IMG/VR virus record: IMGVR_UViG_3300020420_000572
Coordinates: 1 to 37,210 of that record
Direction: 5' to 3' (one strand)
From: a virus
DNA: 37,210 nucleotides
In this document: positions 14,921 through 23,013 of the stretch, piece after piece
Position numbering within the stretch: position 1 is the stretch's first letter
How the letters are laid out: every line of letters starts with the position of its first letter
Notes under the pieces: model-generated
The model's database searches: none
The model's input: only the letters and a program-made list of their open reading frames with translations
What the model was told of the DNA's origin: nothing
Program-made: the position numbers and the translations under genes

Positions 14921-15742
14921 ATGTCTAACAATGTTATAAAAAACGTATATCAAAATAGTCTGTATCAAAAGATTCTCCATGAGATAAACGGAGTTATATT
15001 TCCTTTATCTGATCAATGGAAAAGAATTGGTATTAGTGTAAGTGGTGGTTTAGACAGTGCATTGATGTCTGTTTTATTATGCAGTATAATCACACAAAAT
15101 TTATGGCTTACAAAGGTACACATCATAACAAATATTAGATGTTGGAAAACTAGACCTTGGCAAAAACAAAATAGTTTAGATGTTTACAATTGGTTGGTCA
15201 AATCATTTCCAAATATAGAATTTAAAAGACACGAAAATTTTATTGCTCCAGATTTAGAATGGGGTTCAAAAGGTCCAAACATCGTTGACGAATACGGAAA
15301 ATTAAAAAGCGGAAATCAAATAGAATTAAGGTCCCACGCAGAATACGTGGCACACACAGAAAAATTAGATGCTTGGTATTGTGGTGTAACACAAAACCCG
15401 GACAAAGAATTTGATGAACGTCTAGCAGACAGAGATGTCTTTATAGACTCTTTAGGTGATAAGACACTTGATAGACTCATCAAACCACACATGGGCGGCT
15501 ATGCTTGTCACCCATTCACATACGTAAAGAAAGATTGGATAGTTGCTCAATACAAAAAATTAGGCATAATGGACCTATTTGATCTTACTAGAAGTTGTGA
15601 AGGTGACGCTAACATATACCCTGATGTCTTTGGAGACTTAGACTATAAGACGTATGTGCCAGGGTCGCCCGTGCCAACGTGTGGTAAATGTTTTTGGTGT
15701 AAAGAACGAGAATGGGGAGTAGCGAACAGTGACAAAGAGTAA
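14921..15742 (+). CDS. QueC-like PP-loop ATPase
   Basis: The 273-residue protein has an SGGLDS PP-loop (41-46) for ATP pyrophosphate binding and a C-terminal zinc signature: C226 in TRSCEGD plus C254, C257 and C260 in CGKCFWC. This is the pattern of QueC, the 7-cyano-7-deazaguanine synthase, where the last three Cys also have a CxxCxxC spacing. No QueD, QueE or DNA deazaguanine transferase was seen in this window, so the substrate may differ. It is the first gene of a plus-strand cassette after a late promoter-like motif and overlaps the next gene by 14 bases. Confidence 0.85.
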   Translation: MSNNVIKNVYQNSLYQKILHEINGVIFPLSDQWKRIGISVSGGLDSALMSVLLCSIITQNLWLTKVHIITNIRCWKTRPWQKQNSLDVYNWLVKSFPNIEFKRHENFIAPDLEWGSKGPNIVDEYGKLKSGNQIELRSHAEYVAHTEKLDAWYCGVTQNPDKEFDERLADRDVFIDSLGDKTLDRLIKPHMGGYACHPFTYVKKDWIVAQYKKLGIMDLFDLTRSCEGDANIYPDVFGDLDYKTYVPGSPVPTCGKCFWCKEREWGVANSDKE

Positions 15743-16994
15743 AACTTTTTGTATGCATCCATTTACTGGATTAGCAACTAGAGAGGACGGAGCAATTAAA
15801 GTGTGTTGCCGTAGTCTTCCTATTGGCAATATTAAAGATATGAGTTTAGAAGAAGCATGGAACTCAGATGCAATGAAAGAAGTTAGAAGACAGGTACTAA
15901 ATGGTGAGAGACCTGATGTGTGTCAACCTTGCTTTGACCTAGAAGACCAAGGCGTACAAAGTTTAAGACAAAGACACATCACAGACTCTTCGCCAGAATC
16001 TAGGATTAATTTGTATCCGAATGCTTTAGACAGTTTAAGTGCTGATTACAGTATGCCATTTGAATTGCCCACAATGGAGATTAAGATTAATAATCTTTGT
16101 AATTTAAAGTGTAGAATGTGTAATCCTTTAGACAGTACACAATGGAAAGATTGGAAAAGCATTGTATCACACTATGAAAAAGAAGGAAACTATCTTGTAG
16201 ACGCAGTGAAAAATTTAGGATTGGAGAAAGCACCATACGTAGGATTGTTCGAAGACAAATTACATTTCTGGGAAAACTTGGAAAAACTATTGCCTTATTT
16301 CAAACGTGTAGAATTTGCAGGTGGTGAACCATTAATGGATCCTTCGCACTATAAAATATTAGACTTATTATCCAAGAATGGAAAAAATATTGAAATAAAA
16401 TATGCAACCAACGGTACAACCTTAGGTATAAAGGGTGGCAGAACAGTGCATGAGTATTGGCCCAAGTTTAAAAGTGTTGCAGTAAACGTTAGTATAGATG
16501 GTTTGCATGACACATACGAATACATTAGAGGTAACGGAAAATTTGCAGACGTTGAACACAATATAAAAGAAATGAAAAAAATACCCTCAGTAAGTCGTAT
16601 TGTAGGTGCGTTCACAGTTCAAGCAAATAATATTTTACAGATAGACAAAGTCATTGATTACTTTTTAAAAGATATGGAGATTGTGTTTTACAGTCATAGA
16701 GTAAATTATCCTCGGGCATTGTCGGCGCAAGTTCTCCCGGAAAAGTTAAAACAAGCAGTGGTTGTAAAATTAGAAGCAATGAAAGATAAAGTAAAAGACT
16801 ATCCTATAATACAAAAACATCCTGTACTGGAAAAAATTACTTTAAGACAAATACAAGACAATATTAATTTTTTACAGGCAAAAGACCTACACCAATATTG
16901 GGACGACTGCGTAGACTTTAATAGGAAATTAGATGAAACAAGAAACCAAGGACCTTTTGAAAAGATAAATCCGGAGTTTGCAAATTATGTTTAG
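15729..16994 (+). CDS. Radical SAM enzyme with N-terminal twitch domain
   Basis: The 421-residue protein starts at a GTG inside the previous gene. The N-terminal domain has FCMHPF (C8), CC at 26-27, GNIKDMSLEEAW and CQPC (C65, C68), the pattern of the phage-associated twitch-domain radical SAM family, which likely holds an auxiliary Fe-S cluster. The main cluster motif is CNLKCRMC (C124, C128, C131), followed by FAGGEPLM. Enzymes of this class often act on peptides or sugars. It is a paralogue of 19529-20947. The stop overlaps the next ATG by 8 bases. Confidence 0.9.
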   Translation: MTKSKTFCMHPFTGLATREDGAIKVCCRSLPIGNIKDMSLEEAWNSDAMKEVRRQVLNGERPDVCQPCFDLEDQGVQSLRQRHITDSSPESRINLYPNALDSLSADYSMPFELPTMEIKINNLCNLKCRMCNPLDSTQWKDWKSIVSHYEKEGNYLVDAVKNLGLEKAPYVGLFEDKLHFWENLEKLLPYFKRVEFAGGEPLMDPSHYKILDLLSKNGKNIEIKYATNGTTLGIKGGRTVHEYWPKFKSVAVNVSIDGLHDTYEYIRGNGKFADVEHNIKEMKKIPSVSRIVGAFTVQANNILQIDKVIDYFLKDMEIVFYSHRVNYPRALSAQVLPEKLKQAVVVKLEAMKDKVKDYPIIQKHPVLEKITLRQIQDNINFLQAKDLHQYWDDCVDFNRKLDETRNQGPFEKINPEFANYV

Positions 16995-17907
16995 AGTTGA
17001 ACACCTATATAAGCACGTACAGGAGAGTGTAAAAGTAGAATGGAACCTTGGAAAAAGATGCAATTATGATTGTACATATTGTCCTGCAGAGATACACGAT
17101 AATTTCAGTAAGCACACAGACATAAAAATTTTAAAAAATGCAGTTGATGATTTGATAAGTTCAATGCCTGACTTGAGAACAAAAGTAAGAATTAGTTTTA
17201 CTGGAGGAGAACCTTGTGTGCATCCAAAATTTTTAGAACTTTTAGAATATGCAAGACCAAAATTAAGTTGGTTAAATGTAACAACAAATGGAACAAGGAC
17301 TGGCAAATATTACATACACCTTTTAGACAATTTGGTAGATCATTTGGTATTCAGTTTACACTTTGAATACGACTACCAAAAAGTATTGAAATCAATTTTA
17401 AGGGCCGCACAAGGGTCGCAAAACAAAAATATACTTGTACACGTAATGATGCTTCCTGGTCGTTTAAATGACGTAAGAGACGTTTGTAGACACCTTTCTG
17501 AGGAGCAAATAAAGTTTGCATTAAGACCTATCCGTTGGACCAAAACACACGATATTTTTGAAGACATGAATCGGTACTCGCCGGAAGAATTGGAATTTTT
17601 GAAATTGGAAAATCATAATCCACCACACAACGTTTTGGTAGACAATGGACCAAAAACTTGCAACGTGAATGATATGCTAATTGAAAAAACTAACCAATTC
17701 AAAAATTGGAAATGCAACGCAGGCTTAGAAAGTTTAATGATTAATTGGGACGGCGACGTGCATAGAGCAACTTGTAGAGTGGGAGGCAGTTTAGGAAATA
17801 TTTACAAAGGCACATTTAAAAAACCTACTGAGCCAATAGACTGCACAAGAGATTGGTGTACGTGTGCCGCGGACATAAACATAACCAAAGTTAAAAATGG
17901 AAGTTAG
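16987..17907 (+). CDS. Radical SAM enzyme (306 aa), SPASM-like tail
   Basis: The ATG at 16987 overlaps the previous gene by 8 bases (ATGTTTAG); the longer frame from a TTG at 16978 is less likely. The cluster motif is CNYDCTYC (C25, C29, C32) followed by FTGGEP. The C-terminal part contains CNAGLESLMINWDGDV and a Cys-rich end with CTRDWCTCAAD, which may hold auxiliary Fe-S clusters as in SPASM/twitch proteins. It is closely related to the next gene and, more distantly, to that at 25195-26337. The overlap with the next gene is 11 bases. Confidence 0.9.
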   Translation: MFRVEHLYKHVQESVKVEWNLGKRCNYDCTYCPAEIHDNFSKHTDIKILKNAVDDLISSMPDLRTKVRISFTGGEPCVHPKFLELLEYARPKLSWLNVTTNGTRTGKYYIHLLDNLVDHLVFSLHFEYDYQKVLKSILRAAQGSQNKNILVHVMMLPGRLNDVRDVCRHLSEEQIKFALRPIRWTKTHDIFEDMNRYSPEELEFLKLENHNPPHNVLVDNGPKTCNVNDMLIEKTNQFKNWKCNAGLESLMINWDGDVHRATCRVGGSLGNIYKGTFKKPTEPIDCTRDWCTCAADINITKVKNGS

Positions 17908-18907
17908 AAGAACAGGATATAAATTCCAGGAATTTGATAGAGTATTACAAATAGAATGGACACTTGGTAACACTTGTAATTACAACTGTTCTTACTGTTT
18001 GCCAGTGCTACACGACAATTCCTTTCCTTGGATTGATTTAGATGAAAGCATTAAATTTATAGATCGTTTACATGAACACTATGGCAATATGGGTATGAAA
18101 AACTATATTTGGAAGTTTGGTGGAGGAGAGCCTACTCTTTATAAACACTTTGCTGACCTATGTGAATATATCAATAGTAAACCAAACAATTTTATTATTC
18201 CTATAACAAATGGAAGTAGGAAAATGCAGTGGTGGAAAGACAATTACAAAAATTTTTTCGCAGTGCATTTTAGTATTCATCCTGAATTTGTAGACACAAA
18301 ACATATTGTAGAAGTCTGCGACTATCTTATAGACGTAGGTGTTGATAGTATATGTCATGTAATGATTAAACCAGATGAATTCGATAAGTGTAAGCAGATA
18401 ATTGAGGATCTTAAATCAAGTAGAAATAAAAATTGGGGTATACAAGCGAAACCATTGCACCACATATGGGAAACAGATACAGCAGATGAACGTGACTTGT
18501 ATCCTTACAATTCAGAACAAAAAAATATTTTCAACAAAGTGATAAGACCACAAGATAGAATAAGTGAAAAAGCAGATGCAAAACTAAACAGAGATATGTA
18601 TATGTACGTTGCAGACACAAATGAAAAAGGCGAAATGGTATTGTCACGAAAAGACTTTGATCCTTATTGGGCAGTAACAAATGGTGTTACTGATTGGCGT
18701 CATTATCAATGCAGAGCAGGTATTAACAGAATTTATATTAACTATGACAAAAGAGTATACTTGGGAGCAGGTTGCAGAGTAGAATTAGGTAATTTTACAG
18801 GATTAAAGTATGATGATCCTGAATTACAATTTCCTGTGAACAGTACTTTTTGTACTCAAGAAAGGTGTGTATGTATAGCGGACGTTCAAGTGCCAAAAGG
18901 ACGATAG
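17897..18907 (+). CDS. Radical SAM enzyme (336 aa), paralogue of 16987-17907
   Basis: The cluster motif is CNYNCSYC (C27, C31, C34), followed by FGGGEPTLYKHF. The C-terminal region has CRAGINRIYINYDKRVY, then GAGCRVELGNF, and ends in CTQERCVCIAD, the same Cys pattern as in the preceding protein, consistent with one or more auxiliary Fe-S clusters. The two genes are tandem and probably arose by duplication, with divergence large enough to suggest different substrates. Its 3' end overlaps the SGNH hydrolase gene by 37 bases. Confidence 0.9.
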   Translation: MEVRRTGYKFQEFDRVLQIEWTLGNTCNYNCSYCLPVLHDNSFPWIDLDESIKFIDRLHEHYGNMGMKNYIWKFGGGEPTLYKHFADLCEYINSKPNNFIIPITNGSRKMQWWKDNYKNFFAVHFSIHPEFVDTKHIVEVCDYLIDVGVDSICHVMIKPDEFDKCKQIIEDLKSSRNKNWGIQAKPLHHIWETDTADERDLYPYNSEQKNIFNKVIRPQDRISEKADAKLNRDMYMYVADTNEKGEMVLSRKDFDPYWAVTNGVTDWRHYQCRAGINRIYINYDKRVYLGAGCRVELGNFTGLKYDDPELQFPVNSTFCTQERCVCIADVQVPKGR

Positions 18908-19584
18908 GTTTTTTCGGCGACAGTTTTGTAACACATCCTAGAAAGAATAATTGGATGGGTAAACTTGCGGACAAGTATGATGCTAAAATTGTAAACGTTG
19001 GAGTGAGTGGTTCTAGTTATTGGAATACTATGATACATTTCAAACAAAACTTCCATAAGTTTATAAATCTAGATTACATTGTGTTTGCTTGGACCGATCC
19101 TTTTAGAATATATCATCGCACTGGAGATATCACTCCGCCTAGTGCTTATGCTCATAGAAGTAAAAAACACAAAGCGGCAAGGCAATACTACGAACATTTA
19201 ATAGAATGGGACAAAGAAAGACTGAACTTTCAAACAGCGGCTTATTGGTTAGACAATGAATATCTTTCTAAATGCAAAGGAAAAATTATACACCTATGGA
19301 GTTTCGGAGATACTAAAGTTGAACCGTGGTCTGAAGCACAATTAAAAGATATTAATTTCTTATATAGATGGCGCAATGGCACAGAAGTACGTAAACCTTT
19401 ATACTATATTAGTTGTAGAACTGACCCTATTAGCGGTTGGTGTGAAAATAATCTACCTTGGTTACAAAATATTTTTAAATTTAGATTGAACCATATGGGT
19501 AGTGATGGCAGTAAAGAAGTGTTAAAACTTATAGAAGATGTGACAACTCCGGAAACACTTGCTTGGCGTCAACCTTCCTTATAG
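18871..19584 (+). CDS. SGNH/GDSL-like hydrolase
   Basis: I use the ATG at 18871 because AAAGG at 18861-18865 lies just before it; the longer frame starts at a TTG at 18850. The 237-residue product has the block I motif GDSF (16-19) with the nucleophilic Ser18, GVSGSSY (44-50) giving the block II Gly, and a possible catalytic His in LNHMGSDGS near the end. SGNH enzymes remove O-acyl groups from sugars or lipids, which fits a glycan-editing block. The block III Asn is not clear. Its last 56 bases overlap the convergent radical SAM gene. Confidence 0.82.
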   Translation: MYSGRSSAKRTIGFFGDSFVTHPRKNNWMGKLADKYDAKIVNVGVSGSSYWNTMIHFKQNFHKFINLDYIVFAWTDPFRIYHRTGDITPPSAYAHRSKKHKAARQYYEHLIEWDKERLNFQTAAYWLDNEYLSKCKGKIIHLWSFGDTKVEPWSEAQLKDINFLYRWRNGTEVRKPLYYISCRTDPISGWCENNLPWLQNIFKFRLNHMGSDGSKEVLKLIEDVTTPETLAWRQPSL

Positions 19585-20947
19585 CATCCAATTTAGTTAC
19601 ATATTCCTTAAATCCTGGCAACAAGTATGAATTGTCTTGTGCGTTCATATGCTTAACCACTGCGTCCCATCTCTTCCATCCGTAAGGATTATGTTTCCAA
19701 TAATCATCGTCCTGTCTATAATTGTCCCATAGCCAACCTTTGAATTCTTTGAAACGTTCTTCTACTTCTTGCTTATCCTCTTTAGGTAAAATTTGTATAC
19801 TTAGGAAAGTAGGAATGTACAACAAGTGCATATTAACTAGACCACCACCCATTTGTATGTCACCTGGCACAGTGCCTAGATTAAGTTTTTTAAATTTGCT
19901 TTGTACTTTCCATTTCATGAATTCTGGTAAGTGTTTTACATTGAATATTTGTATTGCTGTTGCTAAACTTGTTTGTATGTTATCTGGAGTTTCGTCCAAC
20001 ATACGCAAGTTCTTTTCAACTGTGTCCCAATTTGTTGGAAATCTAATATACTCATCACGTTTCTCTATTGCATCCATGCTAATTGCAAATTTAACTTTTT
20101 TAAATTTTTTCCACAATTCTATTAGGTCTTCGTCAACTAAAATACCATTAGAGTTGTAACGAAGTAAAATTTTGTCTTGATATCCTTGTCTTATAATTTC
20201 TTCAATAAATTTTTTGTGCTCTTTAATCATAAGCGGTTCGCCGCCTGCAAAATAAACTTGTTTTAGATTGGGTATTTGCTTGTACATTTCTTCCCAAAAC
20301 TCTGGTTTCTCATACCAGAAGTTATTGAATTCTTTTTTGCCCCATTGCAATTGATCCTTTACGTGCTTGTTTTCTAATTGTGGCATCAGTGTCTGCCAAT
20401 CTTTTACCCATTTGCTACTGTCATGTGGAGAACACATTACACATTTAATATTGCAAGTGTGTCCTAAACGTAAATCTAAGTAAACTAATTCTTCAGGCAC
20501 AGTACCATCTTCTTTTGTTTGTCTTATTAATTCATGAATATCAACGCCATCTTTGTGCCATGTTCCAGTTTCCCAAATACGTTTACTTACTACGCCTACT
20601 TTTTCTTCTTGGAAACATTTATTACAACTAGCAGGTATTTGTCCTTTAAGCATAGTCGTTCTAACACTTTTCATATATTCATTATTCCAAGCACTCATAG
20701 GAGTATCTTTTCCAAAGTTGGCAGGTGTGCCATCTTCTTTCTTAATAATACCTACTTCATGATCTGAGCCTGCTCCACTGGCATTTGCTGAACAGCATAG
20801 TCGCATATCTCCATTAGGTCTTGTTGCAAAGTGTATCCAAGGCAGAATACAAAAAGTATTACTGTTAGATACTTTGGCTAACTCTCTCTGCCATTTACCT
20901 AGTTGTGAGTCTTCTGGATTTAACCAGTATTCATTGCTGTCCGTCAT
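19529..20947 (-). CDS. Radical SAM enzyme with N-terminal twitch domain (472 aa)
   Basis: The ATG at 20947 (MTDSNEYW) overlaps the upstream gene by 17 bases and is preferred over one at 20980. The N-terminal domain has FCILPWIHFATRPNG (C33), CC at 51-52, and CNKC (C108, C111) near VGVVSKR, matching the twitch-domain family of 15729-16994. The radical SAM motif is CNIKCVMC (C165, C169, C172), followed by FAGGEPLMIKEH. It is the last gene of the long minus-strand cassette and overlaps the plus-strand SGNH gene tail-to-tail by 56 bases. Confidence 0.9.
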   Translation of the reverse strand: MTDSNEYWLNPEDSQLGKWQRELAKVSNSNTFCILPWIHFATRPNGDMRLCCSANASGAGSDHEVGIIKKEDGTPANFGKDTPMSAWNNEYMKSVRTTMLKGQIPASCNKCFQEEKVGVVSKRIWETGTWHKDGVDIHELIRQTKEDGTVPEELVYLDLRLGHTCNIKCVMCSPHDSSKWVKDWQTLMPQLENKHVKDQLQWGKKEFNNFWYEKPEFWEEMYKQIPNLKQVYFAGGEPLMIKEHKKFIEEIIRQGYQDKILLRYNSNGILVDEDLIELWKKFKKVKFAISMDAIEKRDEYIRFPTNWDTVEKNLRMLDETPDNIQTSLATAIQIFNVKHLPEFMKWKVQSKFKKLNLGTVPGDIQMGGGLVNMHLLYIPTFLSIQILPKEDKQEVEERFKEFKGWLWDNYRQDDDYWKHNPYGWKRWDAVVKHMNAQDNSYLLPGFKEYVTKLDAIRKVDAKQVFPELSHLL

Positions 20948-22322
20948 CTGTGTCCGTTTCTTTTTTCCATTCTTTACCAAATCTCCAAAGAGGTGCCCTT
21001 AAATCTTCAATGTCGCATTCTGTAAATTTACTTATCGGTCCTGAGTGTATAGGATATTCAACAAATCCGTCCCATGCGTGTACAGACACAATTAAGTTTA
21101 TTTTGTCATATTTTTCGTTTAGATATTTTATTAATTGATTTTCTTTGTAAACTCTATGCTTGGTTCCTATAAAAGGAGCAGTTGGCTCGTATGCAAAAAT
21201 ATTACTTACATGGAAAATTGTGTTGGGATCATTTTTTAATTTTAAATGAAAATCATTAAGTAAATCACATTCTACAAATTTAAATTTAACCTCGTCTTTG
21301 TATCTGTTGAAGTTTTTGACTTTGCTCATGTAATCTGCTATATCCATCTTGCTGTCTATCCAGTCATTTGTTTTGTGCTTGTTTACACTCTTAAGGAATT
21401 TATGATAATCTCCTCCTTCGAAATTTTCTATTGTTTGTTGCATATAATAAAGTGCAGTAGGATTGTAATCATAAAAAATAACTTCCGTATTTTTTTCATC
21501 TTGTATTCCATATTTGTCCAAGTAACTTACCCAATTAAATCCACTTGCCGGCATTATCAACTGACTAATTGGACCTTTCATAGGAACATCAAGCACCTCT
21601 TCTGTATTGATAGGATAAAACAGTCTACTTGCACTTAAATTGTATTTGTGGTATATGTGTTTGCTATTCTCCATAAAGTCCGTTTCGTGTGGTGCATAAT
21701 AACATCTTTTTGAATGTCTAATGTCTTCATCGAACACAATGATATTTTCACCATTGTCTAAAGCAGTTCTAACAAGATTCCAACCATGCCATTTGTGTGT
21801 GTATTTCTTAGGAGTATCTCCTGGCTTGACCCATAGAGGTGTGTAGTCGTCGTGAAAGTTTTCATCACTACGTATAGGTTCATTATCCATATGTTCTGCA
21901 TCAGGCTCTGCCTCGCCCACATCTGGACACTCTAATTCTTTATATTTGTTTAAGTTAACAACATAACATTGTTCATGAAGTTCGTAGTATCCTTCTTTTC
22001 TATCCAACACGTGACCTGCAATAAAAAAGTCTTTCTTAATCAATTCATGCAGATGTTCAAAAAATTTACCACCTTCGAATTCAGTGTCTGGTGTATATAC
22101 CACTGCGTAATCATACTTGTCGACTGCTTGTTGTAAACTTACAGTTTCACTTATAGCAATCCAAACATTGTAACCATTACTGGTAATATTTGTAATACCG
22201 TATTCTGCTATATTCATTATTGTTTCTTTTGTAGCATTATTTTTTATTAAATGAAAATTTGTACTACAGATAAAAATAATATTTTTGTGCTTTAAATTAG
22301 GTGCTTCAAATTCGAATGCCAT
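20931..22322 (-). CDS. Uncharacterised two-part protein (463 aa)
   Basis: I do not recognise a named family. The N-terminal part has NIIFICSTNFHL, DYAVVYTPDTEFEGG and FFIAGHVLDRKEGYYELHEQ (about 99-118), which together look like a nucleotide-binding alpha/beta fold, possibly glycosyltransferase-like, but I see no clean DxD. The C-terminal part has EVIFYDYNPTALYY followed by FVECDLLND, recalling a Rossmann methyltransferase-like strand order. Both are resemblances only. It overlaps the 2OG oxygenase-like gene upstream by 17 bases and the radical SAM gene downstream by 17. Confidence 0.82.
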   Translation of the reverse strand: MAFEFEAPNLKHKNIIFICSTNFHLIKNNATKETIMNIAEYGITNITSNGYNVWIAISETVSLQQAVDKYDYAVVYTPDTEFEGGKFFEHLHELIKKDFFIAGHVLDRKEGYYELHEQCYVVNLNKYKELECPDVGEAEPDAEHMDNEPIRSDENFHDDYTPLWVKPGDTPKKYTHKWHGWNLVRTALDNGENIIVFDEDIRHSKRCYYAPHETDFMENSKHIYHKYNLSASRLFYPINTEEVLDVPMKGPISQLIMPASGFNWVSYLDKYGIQDEKNTEVIFYDYNPTALYYMQQTIENFEGGDYHKFLKSVNKHKTNDWIDSKMDIADYMSKVKNFNRYKDEVKFKFVECDLLNDFHLKLKNDPNTIFHVSNIFAYEPTAPFIGTKHRVYKENQLIKYLNEKYDKINLIVSVHAWDGFVEYPIHSGPISKFTECDIEDLRAPLWRFGKEWKKETDTDDGQQ

Positions 22323-23013
22323 TTTTCTTCAAACTCCTGTCTAATAGTTCATTAAATTCTTTACGTTTGTTTCCAATGTGTGCCTGTGCTATCATATGAA
22401 TCCTGTCAACATTAGAATTGTTTTCTACTCTATGTTGTTTTAGAATATTAATTAGATACACTTTACCATTGCGCCAAGGAACAAGTCCATGGTCTTTTAA
22501 CTCCATATAACATAATGCTGGATTTACTATCGCAACATTAATTGGAATCAAGTAATCACAAAGATCATTGGGCAATTCATGTCCTGGATGATCGTCATGC
22601 CATTCAATTTTTCCGTGTGATTCTAATTTCATAAATCTTATTCTGCTATATCTTTCAGCGGGAAATTGTTTCCAAAACTTTGTAGCCAGTGGTGCATTTT
22701 CAGTCAATGCTGTCCAATCATAAGGAGCATTTAATTCATCTTTGTATCCGTATTGTCCTGCTACCTCAGTCAAGTCCATTCCCAAACCATGTAAACAACA
22801 ACTGCTCCAACCTTTGTTGCCGTACTCGTCACTTCTGTGTGGCACATAGTAAGGATCTACTGAATTTAATTCTTCTTTATTAATAAAATTTTTAAAGTCA
22901 ATGTCTAATTCTAACCAAGGCAAAGTTCCGTCTTTAAATTTATTAAAGACTTTTGTGGCTGTATCCAACCCTATGTTATGATATTCTTCTATGTCTTTGT
23001 TGCTCATTATCAT
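22306..23013 (-). CDS. Asp/Asn beta-hydroxylase-like oxygenase (235 aa)
   Basis: The 235-residue protein carries IEWHDDHPGHE with H139 and D141, then a distal His (H194) in LKQHRVENNS, and R204 in NVDRIHMI that would bind 2-oxoglutarate. This is the order in aspartyl/asparaginyl beta-hydroxylase-type oxygenases. The start ATG overlaps the AOX stop by one base; a second ATG two codons later is also possible. It lies next to the alternative oxidase, another O2- and iron-using enzyme. The substrate is unknown. Confidence 0.88.
   Translation of the reverse strand: MIMSNKDIEEYHNIGLDTATKVFNKFKDGTLPWLELDIDFKNFINKEELNSVDPYYVPHRSDEYGNKGWSSCCLHGLGMDLTEVAGQYGYKDELNAPYDWTALTENAPLATKFWKQFPAERYSRIRFMKLESHGKIEWHDDHPGHELPNDLCDYLIPINVAIVNPALCYMELKDHGLVPWRNGKVYLINILKQHRVENNSNVDRIHMIAQAHIGNKRKEFNELLDRSLKKNGIRI

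Noticed and set aside
18850-18870. Upstream TTG start for the SGNH hydrolase
   Set aside because: AAAGG just before the ATG at 18871 supports the later start; the extra residues lie entirely within the preceding radical SAM gene.
19722-20159. Plus-strand open frame (145 aa) antisense to the twitch radical SAM gene
   Set aside because: The minus frame has an intact radical SAM motif and a conserved twitch domain; the plus product has no recognisable motif.
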